From: Rhizobacter sp.
Lineage (GTDB): Bacteria > Pseudomonadota > Gammaproteobacteria > Burkholderiales > Burkholderiaceae_C
Length of the DNA: 57,403 nucleotides
Reading direction: 5' to 3'
Assembly (NCBI GenBank): GCA_025350965.1
Contig: JANXWV010000082.1
Location: 1 to 57,403 of the forward strand
A program made the position numbers and the translations under genes. The first letter of the stretch is position 1. Each line of letters opens with the position of its first letter. The notes under the pieces are model-generated. The model was not told the DNA's origin, did no database searches, and saw nothing but the letters and a program-made list of their open reading frames with translations. Shown here one piece after another: positions 8,726 through 25,607 of this stretch.

Positions 8726-9298
8726 ATGACCAACGCCCGCTCCATCGCCCCGTTCGAAACGTCCGCGCGCTACACCCGCGTGGCCATCGCGCTGCACTGG
8801 CTCATCGGCCTGGCCTTGCTTGCACAGATCGCCTTCGGCTTCCTGCTCGACGACCTGGCGCCGCGCGGCACGCCGGCCCGCGCGGCCACGATCAACCTGC
8901 ACAAGTCGGTCGGCATCGTGCTGTTCGTGTTGATCGCGGCACGGCTGCTGTGGCGGCTGCGCCATGCGCCACCGGCCTGGCCAGCCTCGATGCCGGCATG
9001 GCAGCACGGCGCGGCACGCTTCGGCCACCGCACGCTGTATGCCTGCATGGTGGTGGCACCGCTCGCGGGCTACGTCGCGTCGAACTTCAGCAAGCACGGC
9101 GTGCGCTTCTTCGGCGCGCGCCTGGCGCCGTGGGGCCCCGACCTGCCCCGCGTGTACGACGCGCTCAATGGCCTGCACGTGGCAACGGCGTGGCTGCTCA
9201 CGGCGCTCATCGCCGGGCACATCGCGGTCTCTCTGAAGCACGCGCTGATCGACCGCGACGAAGTGTTCTCGCGCATGTGGCCGGGCGCGTCACCGTGA
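8726..9298 (+). CDS. Cytochrome b561 family membrane protein
   Basis: A 190-residue inner-membrane protein with four hydrophobic helices and the paired histidines of the bacterial cytochrome b561/YodB family: ALHWLIG in helix 1, NLHKSVGIV in helix 2, and GLHVATAW with AGHIAVSLKHALID at the end. It would hold two b hemes and move electrons across or within the membrane. It begins 34 bp after the cytochrome c gene, so both are probably on one message. Its place suggests it links the periplasmic quinoprotein/cytochrome c pair to the quinone pool, but direction and partner are unknown. Confidence 0.88.
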   Translation: MTNARSIAPFETSARYTRVAIALHWLIGLALLAQIAFGFLLDDLAPRGTPARAATINLHKSVGIVLFVLIAARLLWRLRHAPPAWPASMPAWQHGAARFGHRTLYACMVVAPLAGYVASNFSKHGVRFFGARLAPWGPDLPRVYDALNGLHVATAWLLTALIAGHIAVSLKHALIDRDEVFSRMWPGASP

Positions 9299-9323
9299 AT
9301 GACTTGGCCACTTCCCCGACCTC

Positions 9324-10265
9324 ATGACACTCAAACCCATCGTTCTTGCCGGCCTCGTCGTCGCATCGTTCGCGACACTGGCGGCCCCCTTCGCCTACGT
9401 GCCCAACGAGGGCTCGGGCACGCTCAGCATCATCGACACCGCCACCGACACCGTGGTCGCCGAACTGCCCGCCGGCAAGAAGCCGCGTGGCACTGTAGTC
9501 TCGCTCGACGGGCGCACCGCCTACGTGAGCGACCAGCCGGGCAACCAGCTCGTGTTGCTCGACCTGGCGGCGCGCAAGCCCGCCGGGGTGATTGCGCTGG
9601 GCGAATCGCCCGAAGGCGTGGGCATCTCGGCCGACGGCCGCTGGGTGGCGGCGGCCGTGGAAGAAACGAACGAGGTGATGTTCGTCGACACCCGCAGCAA
9701 CAAGAAAACGTTCAGCGTGAAGGTGCGCGGCAAGAACCCCGAGCACGCCATCTTTTCGCCCGACGGCCGCCTGGTGTTCGTCAGCGCCGAAGAGGGCAAT
9801 GCGGTCGACGTGATCGACTTCGCCCGCCGCACGCAGGTGGCGCAGGTGGCGGTCGGCATGCGCCCGCGTGGCATCGGCTTCTCGCCCGACAGCAGCCGCG
9901 CTTACGTGGCGGCGGAATCGTCGAGCGAGCTGTTCGTGATCGACACGAAGAGCTTCACCGTGCTGGCCAAGGTGGCCGCCGGTTCGCGCAGCAACGGCAT
10001 TGCGGTGCACCCCGACGGCACGCGCGTGTTCGTGTCGAACGGCGGTGACGCCAGCGTGTCGGTGTTCGACGTGGCCAGCGGCGCGTTCACTGCCACCATC
10101 GGCGTCGGCCAGCGGCCGTGGAACATGGCGCTCACGCCCGATGGCGGCAAGCTCTACGTGGCGTGCGGGCGTTCGGGCGTGGTCTCGGTGATCGACACCG
10201 CACGCGGCGTGAAGCTGGCCGACATCACTGTGGGCAAGCTGCCCTGGGGCGTGGCGATCCGATGA
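9324..10265 (+). CDS. YncE-like YVTN beta-propeller protein
   Basis: A 313-residue exported protein with a signal peptide ending near LAAPFA, followed by seven similar about 42-residue units containing the YV/YVTN-type turn and D-TAT-x-V motifs (FAYVPNEGSGTLSIIDTATD, TAYVSDQPGNQLVLLDLAA, LVFVSAEEGNAVDVIDFA, RAYVAAESSSELFVIDT, RVFVSNGGDASVSVFDVA). This is a seven-bladed propeller of the YncE/PQQ-catabolism-associated class. Similar propellers are known beside PQQ-dependent dehydrogenase genes and, in E. coli, yncE lies beside pqqU (yncD). Its role is not established. A periplasmic handling or binding step for PQQ or the product is plausible. The stop overlaps the next gene as ATGA. Confidence 0.85.
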   Translation: MTLKPIVLAGLVVASFATLAAPFAYVPNEGSGTLSIIDTATDTVVAELPAGKKPRGTVVSLDGRTAYVSDQPGNQLVLLDLAARKPAGVIALGESPEGVGISADGRWVAAAVEETNEVMFVDTRSNKKTFSVKVRGKNPEHAIFSPDGRLVFVSAEEGNAVDVIDFARRTQVAQVAVGMRPRGIGFSPDSSRAYVAAESSSELFVIDTKSFTVLAKVAAGSRSNGIAVHPDGTRVFVSNGGDASVSVFDVASGAFTATIGVGQRPWNMALTPDGGKLYVACGRSGVVSVIDTARGVKLADITVGKLPWGVAIR

Positions 10266-12568
10266 CGTGGCGTTCACCGCCGCCGCAGCATCTGCGCTGC
10301 GGCCTGGGCACCTCGCGTGTGCTCAAGTCTCTTGCCCTCACGCCTTTCGCTCTGATCGCCACGGTGGCGCATGCTGCCAACCCGGCCGAGGTGCTGGAGT
10401 TGCCGCAGGTGCAGGTGGTGGGCACCACGTTGCTGCCCGGCTCGGCGGTGCCGCTGGCCAAGCTGCCCGCGAATGCACAGCTCTTCACCAGCAAGGACCT
10501 GAAGCGCCAGGCCAGCCCGAGCCTGACCGACTTCCTGGAAGCCAACGCCACCGGCCTGACCGTCAACGCCGCGCAGGGCAACCCGCACCAACCCGACATC
10601 AATGTGCGCGGCTTCAGCGCGTCGCCGCTGCTCGGCACGCCGCAAGGCATCTCGGTGTTCTTCGACGGCATGCGCGTCAACGAGCCCTTCGGCGACAGCG
10701 TCAACTGGGACCTGATCCCGGCGTCCGCCATCAGCAGCATCCAGCTCATCCCGGGCTCGAACCCGGCGTACGGGCTGAACACGCTGGGGGGTGCCATTGC
10801 CGTCTACACCAAGAGCGGCAGCAGCGAATACCCTGACCGGCCGGGCGGCTCGGTCAGCGTGTCGGGCGGCTCGTTCGGGCGGCGCGCGCTGGGCCTGGAA
10901 ACCGGCGGCAAAGCGGGCGACCAGGCTGGAACATGGGACTGGTTCGCAACCGCCAACGACAGCCAGGACCATGGCTGGGCGCAGCACAACGCGAGCCACG
11001 TGCGGCAGGCCTTCGCGAAACTCGGCTGGCAGAACGACACGACCGACATCGACCTCAGCCTGCAGCTCGCCGACAACCGCCTCGAAGGCACCCAGACGCT
11101 GCCGCAGAGCTTCACCGACCCGCGCGAGGCCTACACCTGGCCCGACTTGAACGCCAACCGCGTGGCTGCGCTGGCACTCAAGGCCAGCGTGGAGATCAGC
11201 GACATCTGGCTGCTCAGCGGCAACGCCTACGTGCGGCGCTTTCGCAACCGCAACGTCTCCAGCAACGTGAACGACGCCTTCGTGGCCGGCGATGTGGTGC
11301 AGGCCACGAACGACGCATCGACCATCGACCAGTTCGGGCGCGGCGCCGGCATCCAGCTCACGCGCAGCGGGCCGCTGGGCGGCCTGCTCGGTGGGCTCAG
11401 CCAGCGCCTGCTCGTGGGCGCAAGCGTGGACGACGGGCGCGCCCGCTTCACGCGAACGTCGCAAGAGGCCACCTTCACGCCCGACCGGGGCACGCAGGCG
11501 CTCGGCGCGTTCACGCCCGACACCGATTCCGACTCGACGACCCGGCACACCGGCCTCTTTGCGTCGAACTCGGTGGACATCACCGAGCGCTGGACGCTCA
11601 CCCTGGCCGGCCGCTTCAACCGTGCCGATGTGACCATCACCGACCGCAGCGGCGCGGCGCCGCAGCTCAATGGCGCACACCGCTTCGAGCGCTTCAACCC
11701 GGCGCTCGGCATCAGCTTCAACCCGAGCGCCACGTTCACCGCCTATGCGAACTACGGCGAGGGCATGCGCGCGCCCACCGCCATCGAACTCACCTGCGCC
11801 GACCCGAACGATCCGTGCAAGCTGCCGAACAACTTTCTCGCCGACCCACCGCTCAAGAAGGTCGTGTCGCAAACGTTGGAGGCCGGCGCGCGCGGCAGCG
11901 GCGAGGGCGGCCTGGCATGGAGCGTGGCCGTGTTCCGCACCGACCTGCACGACGACCTGCAGTTCATCAGTGCCAACGGCGTGGCGGTGAACGCGGGCTA
12001 CTTCCAGAACGTGGGCACCACGCGCCGGCAGGGCATGGAGCTGGACCTGCGCGGCCGCTTCAAGCTGATCACCGCCGCACTGCACTACAGCTTTGTCGAT
12101 GCCGCATACCGCACCGGCTTCACCGCGAATAGCCCCGCCAACTCGAGCGCCGATGCGAACGGCGCCATCAGCGTGCAGCGCGGCAACCGCATTCCCGGCG
12201 TGGCGCGCCATTCACTGAAGCTGCGCCTCGATGCCGATGCCACGAGCGACTGGCGCATCGGCGCGAGCCTGCTGGTGGCGAGCGGCGTGAACGCGCGTGG
12301 CGACGAGAACAACCTCGACGCGAACGGCCGTGTGCCCGGCTATGCCGTTGTCAACCTCGACACGCGCTGGCAGCTGACGCGCCAGTTCAGCATCTTTGCG
12401 CGCATCGACAACGCGCTCGACCGGCGCTATGCCAACTTCGGCGTGACCGGCCTGAACGTGTTCACCGGCCCGGCGCGCAGCTTCGACGCAACCAACCCGC
12501 GCGCCGAGCAATTCCGCGGCTACGGCGCGCCGCGCGGCGCCTGGGTGGGCGTTCAGTCCACGTTCTGA
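10262..12568 (+). CDS. TonB-dependent outer-membrane receptor, second of the PQQ locus
   Basis: A 768-residue receptor. The ATG at 10262 overlaps the propeller gene's stop, so the two are translationally coupled. It has a signal peptide ending near TVAHA, a TonB-box-like segment LPQVQVVGTT, a plug domain with DINVRGFSASPL, QGISVFFDGMRVNEPFGD and GLNTLGGAIAVYTKSG, and a barrel ending ...GVQSTF. It differs clearly from the PqqU-like receptor upstream and so probably takes another ligand. Coupling to a quinoprotein dehydrogenase operon suggests a substrate, a second cofactor, or a metal chelate such as a lanthanide or calcium carrier. The ligand is not readable from sequence. Confidence 0.9.
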   Translation: MTWRSPPPQHLRCGLGTSRVLKSLALTPFALIATVAHAANPAEVLELPQVQVVGTTLLPGSAVPLAKLPANAQLFTSKDLKRQASPSLTDFLEANATGLTVNAAQGNPHQPDINVRGFSASPLLGTPQGISVFFDGMRVNEPFGDSVNWDLIPASAISSIQLIPGSNPAYGLNTLGGAIAVYTKSGSSEYPDRPGGSVSVSGGSFGRRALGLETGGKAGDQAGTWDWFATANDSQDHGWAQHNASHVRQAFAKLGWQNDTTDIDLSLQLADNRLEGTQTLPQSFTDPREAYTWPDLNANRVAALALKASVEISDIWLLSGNAYVRRFRNRNVSSNVNDAFVAGDVVQATNDASTIDQFGRGAGIQLTRSGPLGGLLGGLSQRLLVGASVDDGRARFTRTSQEATFTPDRGTQALGAFTPDTDSDSTTRHTGLFASNSVDITERWTLTLAGRFNRADVTITDRSGAAPQLNGAHRFERFNPALGISFNPSATFTAYANYGEGMRAPTAIELTCADPNDPCKLPNNFLADPPLKKVVSQTLEAGARGSGEGGLAWSVAVFRTDLHDDLQFISANGVAVNAGYFQNVGTTRRQGMELDLRGRFKLITAALHYSFVDAAYRTGFTANSPANSSADANGAISVQRGNRIPGVARHSLKLRLDADATSDWRIGASLLVASGVNARGDENNLDANGRVPGYAVVNLDTRWQLTRQFSIFARIDNALDRRYANFGVTGLNVFTGPARSFDATNPRAEQFRGYGAPRGAWVGVQSTF

Positions 12569-12625
12569 TTGAGTCGTGCCCGAGGCATAGACTGCACCTC
12601 TCAAAAGCAACCGGGGGAGACACCC

Positions 12626-14266
12626 ATGAACCTGATTCATCGTGCGGCCACAGGTGCCGCTTGTGCCGCCTTGCTCGTGCTCGGCGCCTGCGCATCGGCC
12701 CCCGGCCGGCCCATCGGCTGGGGCGAGCCGCAGGTGCTGGTGGCGCCGTCGTCGTTCACCGGCGTGCACGGCCTGGCGGTCGACGGCAAGGGCCGGCTGC
12801 TCGCCGGCAGCGTGGTTGGCTACGAGATGTGGGAAGTCGACCGCAACACCGGTGCCGCGAAGGTATTCATCCCCGCGCCCGAAGGGCAGGCCGACGACAT
12901 TGCCGTGGGGCCGATGGGCGAGCTGGCGTGGACCAACTACCTGATGGGCATGGTGCGTTATCGCGAGAGCGACAGCGCCCCGATGAAGGTGCTCGCAAAA
13001 GACCTGCCGGGTTTGAACTCGCTCGACTTCGACCGCAAAACCGGCAAGCTCTACGCGTCGCAGGTGTTCCTGGGCGACGCGCTGTGGGAGCTCGACGTGG
13101 CCGGTGTGGCCCCGCCGCGCCTGATCGCGAAAGACATGGGCGGCTTCAACGGCTTCGAGGTCGGCCCCGACGGCATGCTGTACGGGCCGCTGTGGTTCAA
13201 GGGCCAGGTCGTGAAGATCGACCCGGCCAACGGCGCCATCACCGTCATCAACAACGAGTTCCAGACGCCGGCGGCCGCCAACCTCGACGGCAAGGGCAAC
13301 CTGTGGGTCGTGGACACCAAGGTCGGGCAACTGAGCAAGGTCGAACTCGCGACCGGCCGCAAGACGGTCGTGAAGCAGCTGCAGGCGTCGCTCGACAACC
13401 TGGCCATCGCGCCGGACGGCACGATCTACGTGTCGAACATGGCGAACAACCAGATCCAGGCCTACAACCCCGCGACCGATGCGCTGCGCACCCTCACCAG
13501 CGGCAAGCTCGCGGTGCCGGCGGGCCTGAAGATCGACGGCAACACGCTGTGGGTGGCCGACATCTTCGGCTTCCGTGAAGTGAACGCCAGCAGTGGCGAT
13601 GTGCTCGACGTGTTTCGCATGCACTCGGCCACGTCGGAGATGGAGTACCCGTTCGCGGTGGGCGTGTCGACCAAGCAGTTCGCGCTGGCGTCGTGGTTCA
13701 CGGGCACAGTGCAATTGATCGACCGCACTACCCGCAAGACGGTCAAGACGATCCACGGCCTGAAGGCACCGTACGACGCGCTGCCAATGGAAGACGGCAG
13801 CGTGCTGTATGCCGAGATCGCGACCGGCAACATCACGCGCGCAAGCGGCACTGAATACGCGACCACCGCCGTCGTGGCCAGCGGCCTCAAGGGCCCGGTG
13901 CAGATGACGCTCGGCCGCGACGGTGCGCTGTACGTGACCGAAGCGGCCGGCACGCTCACCCGCATCGACCTCGCGACCGGCGTGAAGACCGAAGTGGCCA
14001 GTGGCCTGGCCCTGCCCGAAGGCGTGGCGCAAACCCCTTGGGGCAGTTTCATCGTGGCCGAAGCGGCTGCCGGCAAGCTGACCGAGATCGACCTGGTAAC
14101 CGGTGCCAAGCGCACCGTGGCCGACAAGCTGCCCATCGGCCGCCCCGCCGGCCCGGGCATGCCGCCGCCCTACGTGGTGACCGGCGTAGCGGTGGGCGCA
14201 GACGGCAGCGTGTACTTCAGTGCGAACCGCAACAACGCGGTCTACAAGGTGCGGCCGCAGCGCTGA
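12626..14266 (+). CDS. SMP-30/gluconolactonase-like propeller lipoprotein
   Basis: A 546-residue lipoprotein. The signal sequence ends in the lipobox LLVLGAC-A, so it should be anchored to a membrane by its N-terminal Cys. The rest is built of repeated NHL/SMP-30-like blades (GLAVDGKGRLLAGSVVG, GLNSLDFDRKTGKLYASQV, NLAIAPDGTIYVSNMANN, GPVQMTLGRDGALYVTEAAG, GVAVGADGSVYFSANRNN), possibly two propellers. The start is set by a GGGGGAG ribosome site before the ATG. It follows the second receptor after 57 bp and closes the rightward PQQ block. If it is a lactonase it could open lactones made by the dehydrogenase, but conserved catalytic residues are not certain. Confidence 0.78.
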   Translation: MNLIHRAATGAACAALLVLGACASAPGRPIGWGEPQVLVAPSSFTGVHGLAVDGKGRLLAGSVVGYEMWEVDRNTGAAKVFIPAPEGQADDIAVGPMGELAWTNYLMGMVRYRESDSAPMKVLAKDLPGLNSLDFDRKTGKLYASQVFLGDALWELDVAGVAPPRLIAKDMGGFNGFEVGPDGMLYGPLWFKGQVVKIDPANGAITVINNEFQTPAAANLDGKGNLWVVDTKVGQLSKVELATGRKTVVKQLQASLDNLAIAPDGTIYVSNMANNQIQAYNPATDALRTLTSGKLAVPAGLKIDGNTLWVADIFGFREVNASSGDVLDVFRMHSATSEMEYPFAVGVSTKQFALASWFTGTVQLIDRTTRKTVKTIHGLKAPYDALPMEDGSVLYAEIATGNITRASGTEYATTAVVASGLKGPVQMTLGRDGALYVTEAAGTLTRIDLATGVKTEVASGLALPEGVAQTPWGSFIVAEAAAGKLTEIDLVTGAKRTVADKLPIGRPAGPGMPPPYVVTGVAVGADGSVYFSANRNNAVYKVRPQR

Positions 14267-14330
14267 CGGCCAGCCGCGCGCCACCGCGCATTCGTCGGCG
14301 GCCTCGTCGGCGCGTTCAGCGGTGCGCCCT

Positions 14331-14657
14331 TCAGTGCGCCGCCGCGCGGGCCAGAGCGCTGCGCGCAAGCCGCTCCGACGTGATCGAGCGATCCAACGGA
14401 GCGCGTGACAGGCCCGCGCGCTCGTAGTGCATGTTCTCGTAGATCAACGCCGTGGCCGGGTGCGCGCGCAGCACGGCTTGCAGCGCGTCGCCGGGAATCG
14501 GGTCGGCGCGCAAGGCGATTTGAAGCTGCCGCACCAGAGCACGGTACTGCTCGGCGCCGATGGTGGCCACGTTCGGCTCCACGCGATCGAGCAATTGCGC
14601 GAGCGCAATCAGGGTTTCGAGGTTGCTGGTGCGGGCATCGAGTTGGCGGGTGGCCAT
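14331..14657 (-). CDS. Hypothetical protein, 108 residues
   Basis: A small, soluble, Leu/Ala-rich protein without signal peptide or membrane segment. The pattern (NLETLIALAQLLDRVEPNVATIGAEQYRALVRQLQIALRADP) suggests an all-helical fold, and it ends in a basic helix (ERLARSALARAAAH). It is convergent with the lipoprotein gene and isolated from other minus-strand genes. I do not recognise the family. Its reading frame is less biased and more protein-like than the overlapping frames, which is the reason for listing it. Confidence 0.55.
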   Translation of the reverse strand: MATRQLDARTSNLETLIALAQLLDRVEPNVATIGAEQYRALVRQLQIALRADPIPGDALQAVLRAHPATALIYENMHYERAGLSRAPLDRSITSERLARSALARAAAH

Positions 14658-14724
14658 GGCGGGTCCTTGCGGGTGCGGCGTGGGTTGCGGCGATGGTCCT
14701 TACGTAGGGGCGATCCACCGGCGA

Positions 14725-14898
14725 TCAAGGTGGGGCCTTCCGGCTCGGCGGACGCGCGGCGGGTGCCACCGCGTCCAACGCGGCCGCAAACTTCCACGCG
14801 ATGCGCCTGCCGATCGGGTTGCCGACCACGCTGGCCTGCGCCACGCCGAGCTGGTCGAGGAAGGTCGCGAGCAGCTGCAGGCTGCGCGCGATGCCCTC
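14725..14898 (-). pseudogene. Remnant of an alpha/beta hydrolase gene
   Basis: Directly after the aldo/keto reductase stop, the minus strand reads GIARSLQLLATFLDQLGVAQ, then ASVVGNPIGRRIAWKFAAAL, then a short unrelated tail and a stop. This matches the segment of alpha/beta hydrolases around the nucleophile elbow (usual form V-G-N-S-x-G-G-R-I-A). Here the nucleophile Ser is Pro and the following Gly is Arg. No start codon, no N-terminal HG motif and no C-terminal His region are present. It is a decayed fragment about 57 codons long. Confidence 0.6.
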
Positions 14899-17075
<2,177 letters not shown>

Positions 17076-17308
17076 GACGAGAATCCTTGGGCGTTGCGGC
17101 GCGGCCCGCAGTGCAGGCGGCCAGCGTGTTCGAACAGGCGCAAACCATAGCATCGCCAACCGCAGGGTGCCGGGCGCATGGCCTCGCGGGCGGGGGGGGG
17201 TCGGCGCCGTCCTACAGGCAGTCGCGTCGCGGGCGGATGGTGGCGGCTTGCCGTCGGCGCTAGCGTCAAACGCTGAGGCCGTTTTGCGGCCGTACCCAAG
17301 GACGCCCC

Positions 17309-17995
17309 ATGAAGATCTTGATGGTTCTCACATCGCACGACCAACTCGGCAACACCGGCAAGAAAACCGGCTTCTGGCTGGAAGAATTCGCGGCGCCCTA
17401 CTACGTGTTCAAGGACGCAGGCGCCGACGTGGTTCTGGCATCGCCGAAGGGTGGCCAGCCGCCGCTCGACCCGAAGAGCGACGAGGCCGATTCGCAAACC
17501 GCCGACACCCGCCGCTTCAAGCAAGACCCTGCAGCGCAAGCCGCACTGGCCCACACCGCGAAGCTCGCCGGCGTGTCGGGCGATGGCTTCGACGCGCTGT
17601 TCTACCCCGGCGGCCACGGCCCGCTCTGGGACCTGGCGGAAGACGCCGACTCGATCAAGCTGATCGAAGCCATGACCTTGGCCGGAAAGACAGTCGCGGC
17701 CGTGTGCCACGCGCCCGGTGTGTTGCGCCACGCGAATGCCGCCGGGGGCGCACCGCTGGTCAAAGGCAAGCGGGTCACCGGTTTCACGAACACAGAGGAA
17801 GAGGCGGTGCAACTGACGAAGGTCGTGCCCTTTCTCGTGGAGGACATGCTGCGCGAACACGGCGGCCACTACAGCAAGGGTGCCGACTGGCAGCCCTACG
17901 TGGTGACCGATGGCAAACTGATCACCGGCCAGAACCCCGCCTCGTCGGCGGCCGCCGCGCGCGCGGTGCTGGCGCAACTGACATCACCCGACTGA
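17309..17995 (+). CDS. DJ-1/PfpI family protein (Hsp31-like)
   Basis: A 228-residue member of the type 1 glutamine amidotransferase-like DJ-1/PfpI superfamily. The nucleophile Cys133 sits in the elbow VAAVCHAPGVL. An acidic partner is likely Glu in FWLEEFAAPYYVFKDAG, and FYPGGHGPLWDL is the conserved oxyanion/His loop. Members act as glyoxalase III, deglycase-like repair enzymes or chaperones against reactive carbonyls. It is 18 bp upstream of an aldehyde dehydrogenase gene, which fits a role in carbonyl detoxification. The 149-bp gap on its left holds only promoter-type sequence. Confidence 0.88.
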   Translation: MKILMVLTSHDQLGNTGKKTGFWLEEFAAPYYVFKDAGADVVLASPKGGQPPLDPKSDEADSQTADTRRFKQDPAAQAALAHTAKLAGVSGDGFDALFYPGGHGPLWDLAEDADSIKLIEAMTLAGKTVAAVCHAPGVLRHANAAGGAPLVKGKRVTGFTNTEEEAVQLTKVVPFLVEDMLREHGGHYSKGADWQPYVVTDGKLITGQNPASSAAAARAVLAQLTSPD

Positions 17996-18013
17996 AGCAA
18001 GGAACCCCGCACC

Positions 18014-19384
18014 ATGGCCTACCAAAGCACGAACCCGTACAACGGCAAGGTCGTCAAGACCTTCACTGAACTCACCGACACGCAGCTCGAAGCCAAGCTG
18101 CACACCGCCCACGATTGCTACGAGAACACGTGGCGACACAAGACCTTCGCCGAGCGCAAAGCGGTGCTCGCGCGCGCCGCCGCCATCATGCGCGAGCGCC
18201 CGCAAGAGTTCGCCGAGCTCATCACCATCGAGATGGGCAAGCTGATCGCGCAGAGCCTGGGCGAAGTGGCGCTGAGTGCCGCCATCCTCGACTACTACGC
18301 CGAGCATGCCGAGGCCTTTCTGGCGCCCGAGAAGCTCACCACGCCGCGGGGCGAAGCCAGCGTTGAAAGCAGCCCCATGGGCGTGCTGTTCGGCGTGGAG
18401 CCCTGGAACTACCCGTACTACCAGATCGCCCGTTTCGCCGCCCCCAACCTGATGGCGGGCAACGTGGTGATGGTCAAGCATGCGTCCAACGTGCCGCAGT
18501 GCGCGCTGGCCTTCGAACGCCTGCTCGAAGAAGCGGGCGCACCGGCCGGCGCCTACACCAACCTGTTCATCAGCAAGGACCAGGTCGCCAAGGTGATCGA
18601 CGACGTTCGCGTGCGCGGCGTGGCTTTGACCGGCAGCGAAGCCGCAGGCGCCGTGGTGGCCGAACGTGCCGGCAAGAACCTGAAGAAGTCGACGCTCGAA
18701 CTCGGCGGCAGCGACGCGTTCATCGTGCTCGACGACGCCGACCTCGACAAGGCCGTGAAGCACGCCGTGAGCGGCCGCATGGGCAACAGCGGGCAGGCCT
18801 GCACCGCGTCGAAACGCATCATCGTGGTCGAGGCGCTGGCCGACCGATTCCTCGACAAGTTCCAGGGCGCGATGCAGGCCTTCGCCCCCGGCGACCCGCT
18901 CGACAAGCAAACCACGCTCGCGCCGCTGTCGTCGGCCGGTGCGCTGAAAACGCTGCTCGGCCAGGTCGACGAAGCCGTGGGCCATGGTGCCCGCGTGCTG
19001 ATGGGCGGCGGGCGCATCGAGGGGCAGGACGGCGCGTTCATGCAGCCCACGATCCTGACCGACCTGGCACCGGCGAACCCGGCCTACAAGCAGGAGTTCT
19101 TCGGCCCGGTGGCGCTGTTCTTCCGTGTGGCAGACGAAGCCGCGGCGGTGGCCCTGGCGAACGATTCACCCTTCGGCCTGGGCGGCTCGGTATTCACGCA
19201 AGACGCAGAGCGCGGCAAGCGCGTGGCCAGGCAGATCGACACGGGCATGGTGTTCATCAACTCCGCCGCCGTGTCGTCACCCGAGTTGCCGTTTGGTGGG
19301 GTGAAGAACTCCGGCTATGGGCGCGAGTTGTCGGGCGCGGGGATTCTGGAGTTCATCAACCGGAAGTTGATTCGGGTGAATTGA
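18014..19384 (+). CDS. NAD-dependent succinate-semialdehyde dehydrogenase (Sad/YneI-like)
   Basis: Aldehyde dehydrogenase superfamily, 456 residues, close in length to E. coli Sad. The catalytic Cys263 is in GNSGQACTASKR, the general base Glu229 in STLELGGSDAF, and the NAD-binding segment is GVEPWNYPYYQIARF with ALTGSEAAG. The N-terminal NPYNGKVVKTF and C-terminal SSPELPFGGVKNSGYGREL are typical of succinate-semialdehyde dehydrogenases, which feed succinate semialdehyde into the TCA cycle. It follows the DJ-1-like gene closely and is probably cotranscribed. Exact aldehyde preference cannot be read from sequence. Confidence 0.88.
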   Translation: MAYQSTNPYNGKVVKTFTELTDTQLEAKLHTAHDCYENTWRHKTFAERKAVLARAAAIMRERPQEFAELITIEMGKLIAQSLGEVALSAAILDYYAEHAEAFLAPEKLTTPRGEASVESSPMGVLFGVEPWNYPYYQIARFAAPNLMAGNVVMVKHASNVPQCALAFERLLEEAGAPAGAYTNLFISKDQVAKVIDDVRVRGVALTGSEAAGAVVAERAGKNLKKSTLELGGSDAFIVLDDADLDKAVKHAVSGRMGNSGQACTASKRIIVVEALADRFLDKFQGAMQAFAPGDPLDKQTTLAPLSSAGALKTLLGQVDEAVGHGARVLMGGGRIEGQDGAFMQPTILTDLAPANPAYKQEFFGPVALFFRVADEAAAVALANDSPFGLGGSVFTQDAERGKRVARQIDTGMVFINSAAVSSPELPFGGVKNSGYGRELSGAGILEFINRKLIRVN

Positions 19385-19422
19385 ATGGAAAGATCCGGCG
19401 CCCGTTGAGCCGGTCTCGCCTG

Positions 19423-19446
19423 AAAAAAACGGGGTGTCGCGCCCCG
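19423..19446 (-). terminator. Intrinsic terminator of uvrA
   Basis: On the minus strand a CGGGG/CCCCG hairpin (19446-19442 with 19434-19430) is followed directly by seven T residues (19429-19423). It starts a few bases after the uvrA stop, as expected for rho-independent termination. Confidence 0.75.
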
Positions 19447-19450
19447 CAGC

Positions 19451-25428
<5,978 letters not shown>

Positions 25429-25607
25429 GGAAGGGGTGCCGCAGAGTGGCCTGAGATTGTAGGGAGCGCGCTGCGGTGCCGCATTCGGGGCGGGTGGTAT
25501 CCCTCATGAACTTCGGGGTGTCACGCCGGCCCGGGGCTTCGCTCAGGGCATTCGCGGAATTGAGCACCCCGGCGGCCTGATCCCGCTCAGACCGCACAAG
25601 GAGGAAG

